A stretch of DNA of 64,000 nt from positions 18,398,291-18,462,290 of the forward strand of contig ML677334.1 in the NCBI GenBank assembly GCA_007922305.1, in the 5' to 3' direction. Position numbers and translations under genes: made by a program. Of the stretch, positions 27,901-39,900 are shown piece after piece. Under the pieces are notes generated by a model that did no database searches, had not been told where the DNA came from, and saw nothing but the letters and a program-made list of their open reading frames with translations. The DNA is from Dermatemys mawii (taxonomy: Eukaryota > Chordata > Testudines > Dermatemydidae). Position 1 is the first letter of the stretch. Each line of letters begins with the position of its first letter.

Positions 27901-30900
27901 AAGAATTAAATCCATGTATTGTGAATGAGAATTTTATCTTCCTAAAAACAAGTGTGTGTATATGTATATATCATGAAACCACTTTTCAAGGAAAATTCAA
28001 TTACTGCTGTTAACAAGGTTTGTCAAGCATTTAAGGCACAAAATATGTAGTAGTGCACTTATTTTACTAAAGCATTGATATTCTAACAGTATTACAAAAC
28101 TGGCACATAGTAAAGGGGCTTAATTATTGATAATATATATCTGAGAATAGGTATCCTCTAAATTATAGGTTCTCAGCCGTTTTCTTTCTGAGGCCCTCCT
28201 CAACATGCTATGAAAATTCCATGGCCCATGTGTGCCACAAGAACTGTTTTTTTTTCCTGCATATAAAAGACAGGGCTAACATTAGGGAGTAGCAAACCGG
28301 GCAGTTTTCTGGAGCCCACAGTCCAATGAAGAGGAAGTTGAAGTCTGAGTAATGTAGCTTTGTGGACGCCCACAAAGGGCGTCCACAAAGCTACATTACT
28401 CAGACTTCAACTTCAGCCCCAGATGACAGGGCTCTGGGCTTCAGACCCATGTAGTACGGCTTCAGCTTTCCGCTCTGGGCCCCAGCGAGTCTAATGCTGG
28501 CCCTGCTTGGGGGACCACCTGAAGCCTGCTCACAGGCCCCAGTCGGCCCCAGGCCCATGGTTAATCACCACCACTCTAAATAATCCTGTCAGCCTACTGT
28601 ATCTTTTCCTAAAAAGCAGATATAAAATGGAGGCATAAAACATTTATTGTAGGAAAACATTTACAGTGTAAACAAATTAAAGATTTTTGGTGTTTTTCAG
28701 ACAGATGATATTGACTGGTTGTGTGGCATTTGCTCGACACGTTGGACCAACACGTGTAGAAGCTGAGCTCTTACCACAGTGTTGGGAACAGGTAACTGAA
28801 AATTTCATGCTTACAACAGAGAGTTTCTGCAGTTTACTAAGGATTTGTCTTAAACTTGCTTATGCAGATTTAAAACAAACAAGGTAGTATTTCTTCACAC
28901 AATGCAGTCATCCCATGGAACTCATTGTCAGGAGATGTTGTGAAGGTCAAAAGTATAGCAGGGTTAAAAAAAGAATTAGATAAGTTCATGGAGGATAGGT
29001 CCATCAGTGACCATTAGCCAAGATGGTCAGGGAAGCAGCCCCATTCTCTGGGTGTCTCTAAACCTCTGACTGCTACAAGCTGGGACTAGACAAAAGGGGG
29101 ACAGATAACTCAATAATTGCCCTGTTCTGTTCATTCTCCGTGAAGCATCTGGCACTGGCCACTGTTGAAAAACAGAACACTAGTCTAAGTGGACCATTGG
29201 ACTCACCCAGTATGGCTCACTTTTATTTTGTGAAAATATTTTTGATGTATGGAGACACTTCCATCTTATTTGATAAACTATTTTTGAGCAGCATTGATAG
29301 GGCAAGATCCAAGAAAAAGGAAGCCAGTCAAAGAGAATTGAGGGATTCTAGTCACCTGTAATATACTACAGAAAAATAACTTATTAAAATACAAATTATG
29401 CTTTGTCAGATGGGCATTACAGGGAATAGGAACTTGCATTTCAAGTATGTAAATTATCATTTCCAGTATATGATTCTCTAAATTCCATACCTTAAATATT
29501 AATTGGAAGACTATTACGATCAGTTTTGATCAGTGATGTGTCATTTGATACTCCGAGAGTTTTCATTATAATTAAAAATCTCTAATATTTAAGAGCTTAG
29601 CAATCCTAGCTGAAGTGTATTAAAGTAGATATGAAGCTGGGAAAAAAAATCTTTTAAAGGGAATTAATGAGATGTATTGTTCATCAGGTATGTTGGTGTA
29701 GGTCCCACTGTAGATGCAGATGTGCCTCATTAACCCTAGCTCTAATTTTTTGAATAGCAGTGTCTGTGGACCACACGTACACAATGCAATTCCTTGTGCT
29801 CCTACATGAAGGCATAAAAGGTGTTGTGGCTTAGGGTCCCTCTTATCACCATGGCAGGAAGATGGAATCCGGCAGGTGCCTGACCCTCTGACTCTCTTCT
29901 GAGACTCTTAAACCAGTTCTTCTCCAACCCATTAGATGACAAATATCTTAGTTTTAGTCTGATTCTGCTGTACAGCGGCATGAAGCACTTTGTGCCAAGC
30001 ACTGTATCTCATGGCAGAAAACATGAAACCTCAGGTTTCAAACCCTGGCCATTCTGCAACAGATTGATCCCCATCAACGATGTCTAAGCCAGAGACTCTC
30101 CTGCCTAAGAGAGAGCAGCATCGTGGGCATGTGCTCTATATGTAAGCTCTCCTCTATCGAGACCTGCAAATCTCTCTGCTTAAACTACATCTGTTTGAAA
30201 TCGTCACTTTGGAGTGACAGTGACAACCAGAGCAAGGCCAGATAAATCATCATTGGCTAGTGCTTCCTGGAGTATATGTGGTGTGGGTTCAGGCAGTGGA
30301 AGGGAAGGCCAAGAGGACACTGGCAGAGTTGGCAGAGACTGCCTCAATGTTGACTCTCCGAGTACAGGCTACTCCAGCCCCTTACCAATTGACTGAAAAC
30401 CAGCACCTCAGTCGTTTGGTACCTACACCAGCTCCTAAATGGGACACCAAGCTAAATAACTCCAAGATCAAAGGGAAATCCCAGAGGGAGAACATGAGAC
30501 ATCACTCCAACAAAGTCCCAAGCAGTCAACCAGGGCAAGAGACCAAGCACCAATCCCGGTATTGATTCCCATGACTGAGCTGAGCAAGGAGCTGGGACAT
30601 GCTGTAGAGATGTCTGTATCGTCTCCAGAGATGATGTTTGCTACCTTTTAAAGAAGGGATACTTTCTTTGCCATTGCTAACTAATTCTTTGTCTCCAACA
30701 TCGAGCAAAATCACTCTCCCTTCCCATCAGAGAATGATGCAAGGAAGGGTTTCAAGGAGCCCCATTCAGAGTGCCGGTGCAGAAGTGGTACCCTGGCTAA
30801 CCAGTTTCACTATGCCAATACACTTATAGCATGCTACATAGACCCAGTCGTCTTATTGGAGACTGTCCACCCATGTGTCGGAGCACACTAGCCACCCACA

Positions 30901-33900
30901 TTTCTGGGAAAAGGAGATCACATGCTCTGCACTACACACCAAAACAAGACATGGATCCGGACCCATGGGAATAGGAGATGATAGAGGGACAGTGACATCT
31001 GTCATCCTCTCCCAACTAATCTTCTTCACTAAATTGCAGTAGTAGCACCAACAGCAAAAGAGGACTTTAAAGACTTCCAGGACCTCCTGTCTCAAATTGC
31101 AGAGACGCTGGATATTAAGACTACATTCATGCAAGAAGAGTCTCTCAAATTCTTTGGTGCCCTGAGTGTGCTGGCACAAGCCAGGATCACCCTCCAAAAT
31201 ATTGAAGGAATCTCATAACTGTCAAATGAGACTTCAGAGGCACCAGCCACTCTTCTTCCTACCTCCACGTCCTTGGAGAAAAAGTATCAGATGCCCCCAA
31301 AGGGATTTGAGCACTTTTACACTCATCCAACCCAGGGCCCTTGGATGCAAGATATGTTCTTCAATCTCATTGATGCTCCAGTGCCGAACGATGGTAGAGC
31401 AAATATTCCCATGTTAGGGGATGATGGCAATACAGCTATTCAACGCTGATGTCAAAGCCAAGTGCCCAAACTTTGGTTCCATGTGGGGCATGAGGCCAGA
31501 TGCATTCCTTCAGCAGTGGTCCCACAGGCTCTTATATGCCATTCCACTTGATTCCCCAGGCTGATATCCAAATTCAGAAGAAACAGACATGCGTATTCTC
31601 AGTACTTCATATTGGTCAAGGCAGTTTTGGCTGATTTACTACAGATGTCCATCCCATCTTCAGACTACCTGGACCTGATCTTGCACCACCACAACCAGTT
31701 CTGTGATCTGAAGTCAGTGCATGGTTGTTGGCTGGTTGAGACAGCGACAGAGAGCGACAGATCCAGGAAACCCTGATACAGAACAGGAAAATATCTACCA
31801 GAAGAATGTATTCATCTAAATGGAAGAAGTTCTATATGTCAGCAAGCTAACATGGTCTAGACCCAGTCCATACCATGATTCAAAAGATCCTTACATTTTG
31901 CACTTAAAACAGACAAAGCTCCAGTAAGATCCATACTGCAGGAGTTGCACACTTACCCACCTTTCAAAGAGAGTACTCTTTCCTGGGCCTACATTTAGTC
32001 TTCTTGAATTCTGGAACATCCATTTGAGTCTCTCACAGAGTGTACCTTACAACCCTTTATTCTGAAGACAGTCTTACTCATGGCTACCATTTTAGCCAGG
32101 AGAGTGATTGAGCTTCAGGTTCTTGGGGCTGAACCCATGTGACATTCCATAGGAACAAGTTATTGCTGAGACCTCACATAAAGTTCATCCCTAAGACACT
32201 CTCAGAATTTCATTTAAACCAGTCAGTCTGCCTGTCTTCTTTCCAAACTGCACTCTGCCCTAAGAGAGAAGAAACTGTGCACACTAAATGTATCCAGGAC
32301 TTTTGCTTTATTACATCAACAAAACTAACCTATTCATATTGTTACCCTGTCTCTTTCTAGCCATAGTTAGGCACTCTAAAGATCAAGCTATGTCTTCACC
32401 AAAGTGTGTGTGTGTATTACCTGCTGACTGGTGTTCTTTTCCCAATAAACTTCAAGGCCCACTGCACCAGAGTGCAAGCAAGATTCTCCACCTGTTTCAG
32501 AAATCTGCTAATATCAGAAATCTATAAGTGATAGTGTGGAGTAATCCACTGATCCTTATCAAACACTAAGCCTTGGACTTAGCTGCTAAATCAGTTATTA
32601 GGTTTCAGAGAGAGGTACTACAATCACTGCTTGGCTGATGCTGCTGATATTCTTCATTCCCTGGTCCCATTGAACACTGCTATTAAAAACCATCTGATAT
32701 TGCGAGCCTGAGGCTCTTGTGTGCTTATAGTGGGGGATCCACACTGACAGCATCTTGAAGAACCACAGTTACTATAGAATAAGTAAACATTCTATTTCTC
32801 TTCACCAGATCAATCACAAATACCCAGAGAGACGATTACTAGTGGCAGAGTCCTGTGGAGCTCTAGCACCTTATCTTCCTGTAAGTATTTGTATTTACTC
32901 TTAACACTGTTTGTTAGAAAGTAAGAGGAAAATATAGGTAGATTGTTTGGCTATACCTATCTATCTTCAGAAGTTTGAAAAACGGGCCGAGCTTGCCAGA
33001 GTTTGGGGCTTCAGTCCCGCTCCTGCTGAACCGTGAGACTCCTCTCCCCAGGGAACAAAAGCCCCTAGACACACCACCCTGCAGAGCAGGAGTCTTGATC
33101 TCTCTGATAGGCAGAGAATGGATGGGTGGGGGGAAGCTACACAAGCCTTACTTTAACTGTAAAAGCCACAGTTTGGCCCCCGCAAGCGACCCTCACAAGC
33201 CACAGTTTGGCCACCCCTGAACAAATGGCTTTGACTGTTACCTTATCACTTACTACTTTCACATTTAAAGGGGAAAAATATCTTAAGGGATGATGTGTGC
33301 AGATGCGTAGATGTTGGTTGTAACATATATTCTTCTTTGGGTATAGAAGTGCTCCACTTTAGGTGCACTTGCACTTTTAATTGGAGGTTTTTGGTGGCAG
33401 TGCCCGTTTGGCCCATGCATGAGCCCTACACTTCCTCTGAGACACTATCGGGCTGCACGGGCAAATCACCCACATTTCCTTCTCAGCTGCGTTGGCCTGA
33501 CACAGTGTTAGTGTGCCTTACTGTTCAAAGCTAACAACTTTATCTTGTTATCTATCTTTATTTATTTTATGAAGTGGTTTAGGGGGAGTTTCTTTTGTTC
33601 CCATTTCCTGTTTGCGGGGCACCTTACTCTATTAAGATAACCATTGCCCTAGTGTATGCCAGGTTCTCTGAGCTTCATATGGCATGTCTCTTGCTGGGAG
33701 GCTGTCTAGGTCAGTGACATGCATTCCCATTGTATCTGCTGTTTTGAGAGAGTCTCATTCTGCAAAAGTGCTCCATGTGCTCCACTTTTAAAAGCAGGGC
33801 AAGATAGAATCAGTCATTAAAATCACGACTCTTAATGATGGAGCTTTTCCTTCAGCCGGCTTAAGCTCCAGAACAGGAGACACCTCCCCACCCCCGTAAG

Positions 33901-36900
33901 CACTAATCTGAGTGAACACAATGCCCCCTCAACTTCGGTACGTTCACCTGGGTCTACCAGAGGTAAATCCATGAAGACCCATAGAAAGAGGAGCCAAGAA
34001 AAAAAGAGAACCCATCTTAGTCCCTGTGAGGTAAGATTGCCAAGGAGACCTCTTGCCCACTTTGGGTACAGCTGAGGCCCCAGATGCTGTTGATAACCAA
34101 CATTATGTCCAGAGCTTCAGGTTCCTCTGAGAATAAGGGCAACAAACATGCATTGGTACCAAGACCTTCAGCATCACAGAAGCAGAACACTGCACCAAGA
34201 GAACCTAAGCATTCCAGTTGTAAGAGAACAGTGTCCACAACTCCTGCAGTACTGTCTGTATCAAAATTGATCTCCTAAAACTGCACTGGTACCAGGAAGA
34301 TGCTACACTTCTCATGCAGTCTCGGTGCCTCTCTAGACATCCTCATCAGTACCAACTAATTTGGCTAGAAGGAACTTTCCAGATCCACTTATACCCTCAG
34401 TACTGATAGTGGAATATGGTCCCATTCTCGAAGCCCACCTGGTGTCACAGGAGTTCAAATTCTCTAGGGACTTAATTTGTTTTGGAGGTTTTGGAGTCTC
34501 CCTTGTTAATGGGTTACAAAAGATGGTCAGTACCAAGACAGCCATAGTCTCCAAGGTAGACCTTTCCCCACTACTGCTTGATTCTCCAACACCTTCAGTG
34601 AGTGCTGGTTAATGCTCCTTAATAAAGAGGAATTATCCTCCAATTCACATGTCTTGATCAAGATTCTCCTACTCTTCAGATAAGGGAACACCTTCCTGAC
34701 ACTTTTGAGAAGAGCGAGAAGTTGCATCAAAGACAAACTCGTATTCCCATAGCCTGGTTTGAGCACTAGTGCCGCCATCCCAATGCCTTTTGGACCCCAC
34801 AGTGGCAATACTGTGATCCTTGGACTGCATATTAACAGCAGTTTTCTCTTGCCCCTGCTCTTTCTCATGGGGACAACAGGGAGAGATGCTCCCCTGCTCC
34901 AAATGTCCCTCCTCCACTGCCTCAGGCACAAGAGTCCTTTAAGGAGCTGGAGGCGAAGGCAGATAAAGAGGCCAGTCCTCAAATATTTCTTCATCTTCTC
35001 AAGATTAGGTGATCATTCTTCCCCCAGCTATCTATGGCTAACAACTTTAGACATTTCTGGGAATTAATGAGCCACTCTACAGATCCTGTTTTGGAAGAGG
35101 TCAGGGAATCTCAGCATAAATTCCTGGATATTCTTCAACTGACTCCCTCTCCCCGAGTTGCCCTGCCTTTTAACAAATCCATCTGGCAGACCCCTGTGAC
35201 TATACCACCAGTATGCAAATGGGCCACTAAGAAATGTTATGTTCTAGCTAAAGACTCAATTTTTTGTTCACCCAGCTAGCACCGAACTTTGTGGTTGTGT
35301 AGGCAGTGAATAGGCATGGTAGACAACATCATGGAATGACCACACCATATAATAAAGACCAAAAACGTCTTTATTTGACAGAAAGACATACTCATCTGCA
35401 ACTCTTCAATTTAAGATCACGAACAGTCAGGCTCTCATGAGGAAGTACAGTCATTCATATTATGCCAAATTCACCACCTTTATTGAACATCTGCTGGCTG
35501 ATGAGTGTGAGTGGTTTCAGGCTCTGATTAATGAGGTTCAGCTGTTAGCTAGAACAGAGGTTCTCAAACTGTGGTCCACCAGCTCCATTCAGATGGTCTG
35601 CAGATAATTCCCTCTAAGGTGCACGCCTGGGTGGCTGGACACAAGAGAATGAAGGGCCACTCACCTAATTAATAGAGTCATACAGGCATGATTCCACTAA
35701 TTAGGTGGCGGGACCCTGGAGAAGACGCACATGTAAGATGAGGTGGTGGTGGCCTTGTGGGGAAGGGGAGAACGGGAGGGTGCAGTGGAGTTAGGGGGTG
35801 GGAGGTTTTGGGACGTGCAGGGCTGTGTCGGCCAGAGAAAGAGGGAACTTTCCCCAGCCCCAGGGCTGCAGCTGCCAGGTTGAGATGGCCTTCCTTCCCA
35901 ACCCAGGTTGGGGGCTGCCGCTGTGGGGATACCCCCCTTTTCCCAGCCCCAGCTTGGGTGCTGCCACAGCAGAAGAGAGGGCGAGAGACAGCCCCCTCTT
36001 TCCCAGGTCCGGGGCTCTTATGGCAGGGGAGAGAGGGCACATCCTTTGCATCAGAAAGGTAAGACTACTGATATTTAAATGAATTGTGTGCTTTTATTTA
36101 TGGAACAAATACTTTACTTTTTTTAATATAGTGCTTTTATCCAAAGCGTTTTACAATAGTTAGCTAATGGTACAAACAGAATTTGGAAAGGTTAAGTGGT
36201 CCACTGAGATGCTCAGCAATTTTCAAGTGGTCCATTGAAAAAAAAAAGTTTGAGAACCACTGAGCTAGCACATTGTTAGAGGTCTCGTTGGATTCAGCCA
36301 ACACTACTGCTTGATCTGTCTCTATGATAGTGGTCATGCGAAGAGCATTCTGACTCCAGCTGTCTGGATTCCCAAGGCAGGTCGAAAACACAGTTAAGGA
36401 TCTTCCCCCTTTGATGGGCTAAAGCTCTTCGCTAAATCCACTGAGTCCTTGCATACTCTTAAGGATTCCAGAGCCACATTAAGATCCCTTCGGATTTGCC
36501 CACCTACAAACAGTTAGTAGGTGCCCGTCCCACTTCATTCTCAAAATTCCAGAGATGCTGTGAACTGCCCAGGAAGAAATCAAGGTTGCAGAGGAAGCAG
36601 GTGGTCTCTTTCTCTGGATCTGCTATTGAGCACTTATCATTTAAGCGTCAGTTTTGATGTTCTGGTGCAGAACACCACAGAACCACGCTGCATCTACACC
36701 CTCTAGATCTGCTATTGAGCACTTATCATTTAAGCGTCAGTTTTGATGTTCTGGTGCAGAACACCACAGAACCACGCTGCATCTACACCCTTCTGAGTAC
36801 CTTCTGCCGTTTGGAAAAACTCTCTTCTACTTTCTGTCCACATGGGAGAGAATCAAATCAGGCAAATGATGCTGGAGGTTGAGTTCAGGATATGCAATCC

Positions 36901-39900
36901 ATTTTGCGTCCCTCTCCATACCTACCCTGACAAAAAGATTAAAATAACCAAAATTCTCAGTCTTCAGGACAAAATGCAAAACTCATCTCTCTGATTTCCT
37001 CTTAGTGGGACATAAACATTTGCTTAAGTTCTTTCCTGAATGTAGACTCTCTTCTGAATCAAGACCTATATCAATAAATCGGATAAAAGAATTCCATCAT
37101 TAGAGGAGTGATATCAGTCTTACTACTGTAACTTATTTTTTTTAAGTGGCTCATAATTTCTACCACATAATGATTGTGGTAGAAATATAAAGTAAGTAAG
37201 TGTTCTTATTTGATGTGAAGGGAAGAACTATTCTATCTCAGATGCTACTACATGTTAATTGTTGGCAAATACTTTTTGTTAATGTAGACCAGTGTTTTAA
37301 GTGAAAATCTAAGGGTTTTTTAATCTGATATCCAACTGCCTGTCTAAACCATGTTATAGCACAATTTAGATGCTGAACTTTAGCCAAAATTGCTATAATC
37401 AGACCAATACGGTAAAGGCTAAGAGTTATCAACATTTAGTAAAGTTGTATCGCATTCCACAATATAATTTGTATTATTTCTCAATGTGTCATCAGAAAAG
37501 TCAGCAATAAGTTATTACATGCTTTCCATGTTTTCACAATATATGATTGTAGTGGGTAGTTAGAGGACTTGAGTTCTATGCTTAGATTCACAATAGACTT
37601 TATAGTGAGACTTGTGGAAGTTGCTGGTACTCTACCTCCATGCAACATCCTCACCAGTAAAAAAGATGATGATACTTAACTTAATCACAAGAGTATTGTG
37701 AGAAAAAGTTTAAGTTTGGAAGTTACTATATAGGTGCAAAGTATTTACTTACTTTATTTATTTAGCAGTTATGTCTTTCTCTTTATATTTAGAAAGAGAT
37801 TCGTAGTTCATTGGTGCTTTCCATGCTGCAGCAGATGCTAATGGAAGATAAGGCAGATCTGGTACGAGAAGCTGTGATCAAAAGCCTGGGTATCATCATG
37901 GGATACATAGATGATCCAGACAAATACCAACAGGTATCATTCAGGGCTAAAGTCCATATGTATATAATGCCTGTCACTATGCATCCATGCTTTGGACACT
38001 TTACATGAAAAGTGTATTCAAAATTACTCAGTCACTGTGACCAGCAAAGGAGGAAAAGTTACATTTTCAGCTGTCTGTAGTACCTCAGGGATAAGTTTCA
38101 TATGGAGTACTTTCTTCAACTCGTCTTTCTGTTTTTAACATTGAAGAGCAGTTACACTGCAGCCCCAATACTTATCTACATAAACCTGTAGGGACAGTGC
38201 CTAGGCATGATCTGTTAAGGCTCTAATACAACTTTTTAATCACTTGCAGATATAATCCCTTTTTGTGCCATCATAATTTACCTAGCGAAGTTTCGAAATG
38301 AAATACAGAAAATATATAGTATATTATAACAGCAGTATATTTTCAGAATAGAATGTTTTCCTGTTGTACTTTTTTAAGCAGATGTTTAAAGTCTGTTCAT
38401 ATCCATCTTCTTATGCAGGTGTCTTTTCACCTAGCTAACTTAACCCCTGCCAGTGTTTGGTAATTTTAGCTTATACTAACTATTTTTTTTAAAGAGTAAA
38501 CTAAAGGAGGAAAGAAAATTACTTGTTTGAGGGTTACTGATATGTATCAGTTTTGTAGGTCATCAATATAGTAAAGCGACAAGCACTTTTTATATCAGTT
38601 TAATAACTCTGAAATAATAGAGTAATCTAAGCCTTCTAAATGCACATTTCCTCACTGCTTGAGATATATTCTGTTTTTTTTGTGATCTACATTTAGAAAA
38701 ATGATGTATACACAACATTCCTAATATGTGCTTTACTGTGTACTGCCAGGGTTTTGAACTGTTGCTTTCAGCTTTGGGAGATCCCTCAGAACGAGTAGTT
38801 AGTGCAACACATCAGGTATTTTTACCCGCCTATGCTGCCTGGACTACAGAACTGGGAAATTTACAGTCTCATCTTATACCTACGCTGCTTAATAAGATTG
38901 AAAAGTTACTCAGGGTAGGTGTTCAGTTCATACATTTCTAATTAGATTTCTTTGTATGCATCTTTATCTGATATGCACACTTAATTTTCATATCACTTTA
39001 AAAAAATACCAGTTCCTCCAGCGATTTGTGGGGAGAGTTCTTCAGGCGATTTTTATGTTGGGATTCTATAGCTTTTGCTCTTAAGAAAAAATAATTAGAT
39101 TGTGTTTCAGACCTTGTAGTCAACGTGCCTAAATTTAATGGAAATGGTAGGAAATAAACATTTAAATGGACTTAAGTAATCAAAATGGATAGTACTAAAA
39201 CAAATGAAAACATTGTCAAGAAATAAACAGCAAGATAGAAGGGCCTCCTTCTTATCTCAAAAGTGCAGGTCGTGTATTTTTGAATTCTCAGCCAATGAGT
39301 GGCTTTGTGAATTGTTGTCCAGCACATGTAAGAAGTTGCATTCTTGAACTATTAGTCTTGATCCTTCAGAATATAAGAATGATCATGAAACCTAACCACT
39401 TTCAGAACTAAATACAAAACTTATTTATTTAATTCTACTGTTTTTTCTAATACATAAAGAGGTAGATGCGCACACACAAATTGTGAAGTCATTAATCTTG
39501 CTCTTGTAGATATGGAAGGAGTGTGCAAAGAGTGGTTCTGTTGAATGTTCTTGAGAGAAACTAAAATACTGTGGTGATAGGGGATAGATAATTACCATTA
39601 TCTAATTGACATTAAACTAACAAAAAATATGAAAACCCTTAAAAAAACCCTGTATATTTATATTTCAGGAAGGAGAGCATGGGCTGGATGAACATAAGCT
39701 ACACATGTATCTTTCTGCTTTGCAGTCCTTGATTCCTTCACTGTTCTCACTTGTACTACAGAATGCACCTTTCACAAGCAAAGCTAAACTGCAGGGTGAA
39801 GTGCCGTCGATAGAAGGTATATAATTCATTAAATACTATGAAAACTTTCTCTAGAATCCAAGCGACGGTCAACTGATAAATCTAACTTCAATCAATATTA

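Larger units (their letters stand above)
22482..28700 (+). other. Intron w9-w10 (6.2 kb)
   Basis: It holds a hAT-type element, a family 2 repeat, a SINE and a hAT-type element with a palindrome. 25910-28150 is AT-rich with nothing I recognise. Confidence 0.7.
28792..32808 (+). other. Intron w10-w11
   Basis: It contains a CR1 3' fragment and a DIRS-like retrotransposon remnant reaching almost to the acceptor. 29230-29680 shows nothing I can name. Confidence 0.75.
33290..37080 (+). mobile_element. DIRS-like retrotransposon remnant 2 (leader, gag, start of RT), with nested hAT
   Basis: The 5' part has terminal-repeat-like phrases (TTCTTCTTTGGGTATAGAAG, TGGAGGTTTTTGGTGGCAGT). Gag-like phrases follow in changing frames: EEVRESQHKFLDILQLTPSP and RVALPFNKSIWQTPVTIPPV near 35095-35210, then after the nested element IVVMRRAF and SGFPRQVENTVKDLPP near 36330-36410. 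The start of the reverse transcriptase (WERIKSG) appears near 36850. It then fades out. Stops and frameshifts exclude function. Confidence 0.75.
32881..37792 (+). other. Intron w11-w12
   Basis: This 4.9-kb intron is largely mobile-element debris: a hAT-type fragment, a second DIRS-like remnant, and a hAT-type element nested in it. 37100-37540 shows only a small hairpin. Confidence 0.8.

Noticed and set aside
34527..34994. Minus-strand open frame of 155 codons
   Set aside because: It is antisense to the DIRS-like gag remnant. The sense strand carries the recognisable gag phrases further on.
37934..38749. Second U12-type intron after w12 (donor GTATCA)
   Set aside because: There is no CCTTAAC-like branch motif near the w13 acceptor, and the sixth donor base is A rather than C.
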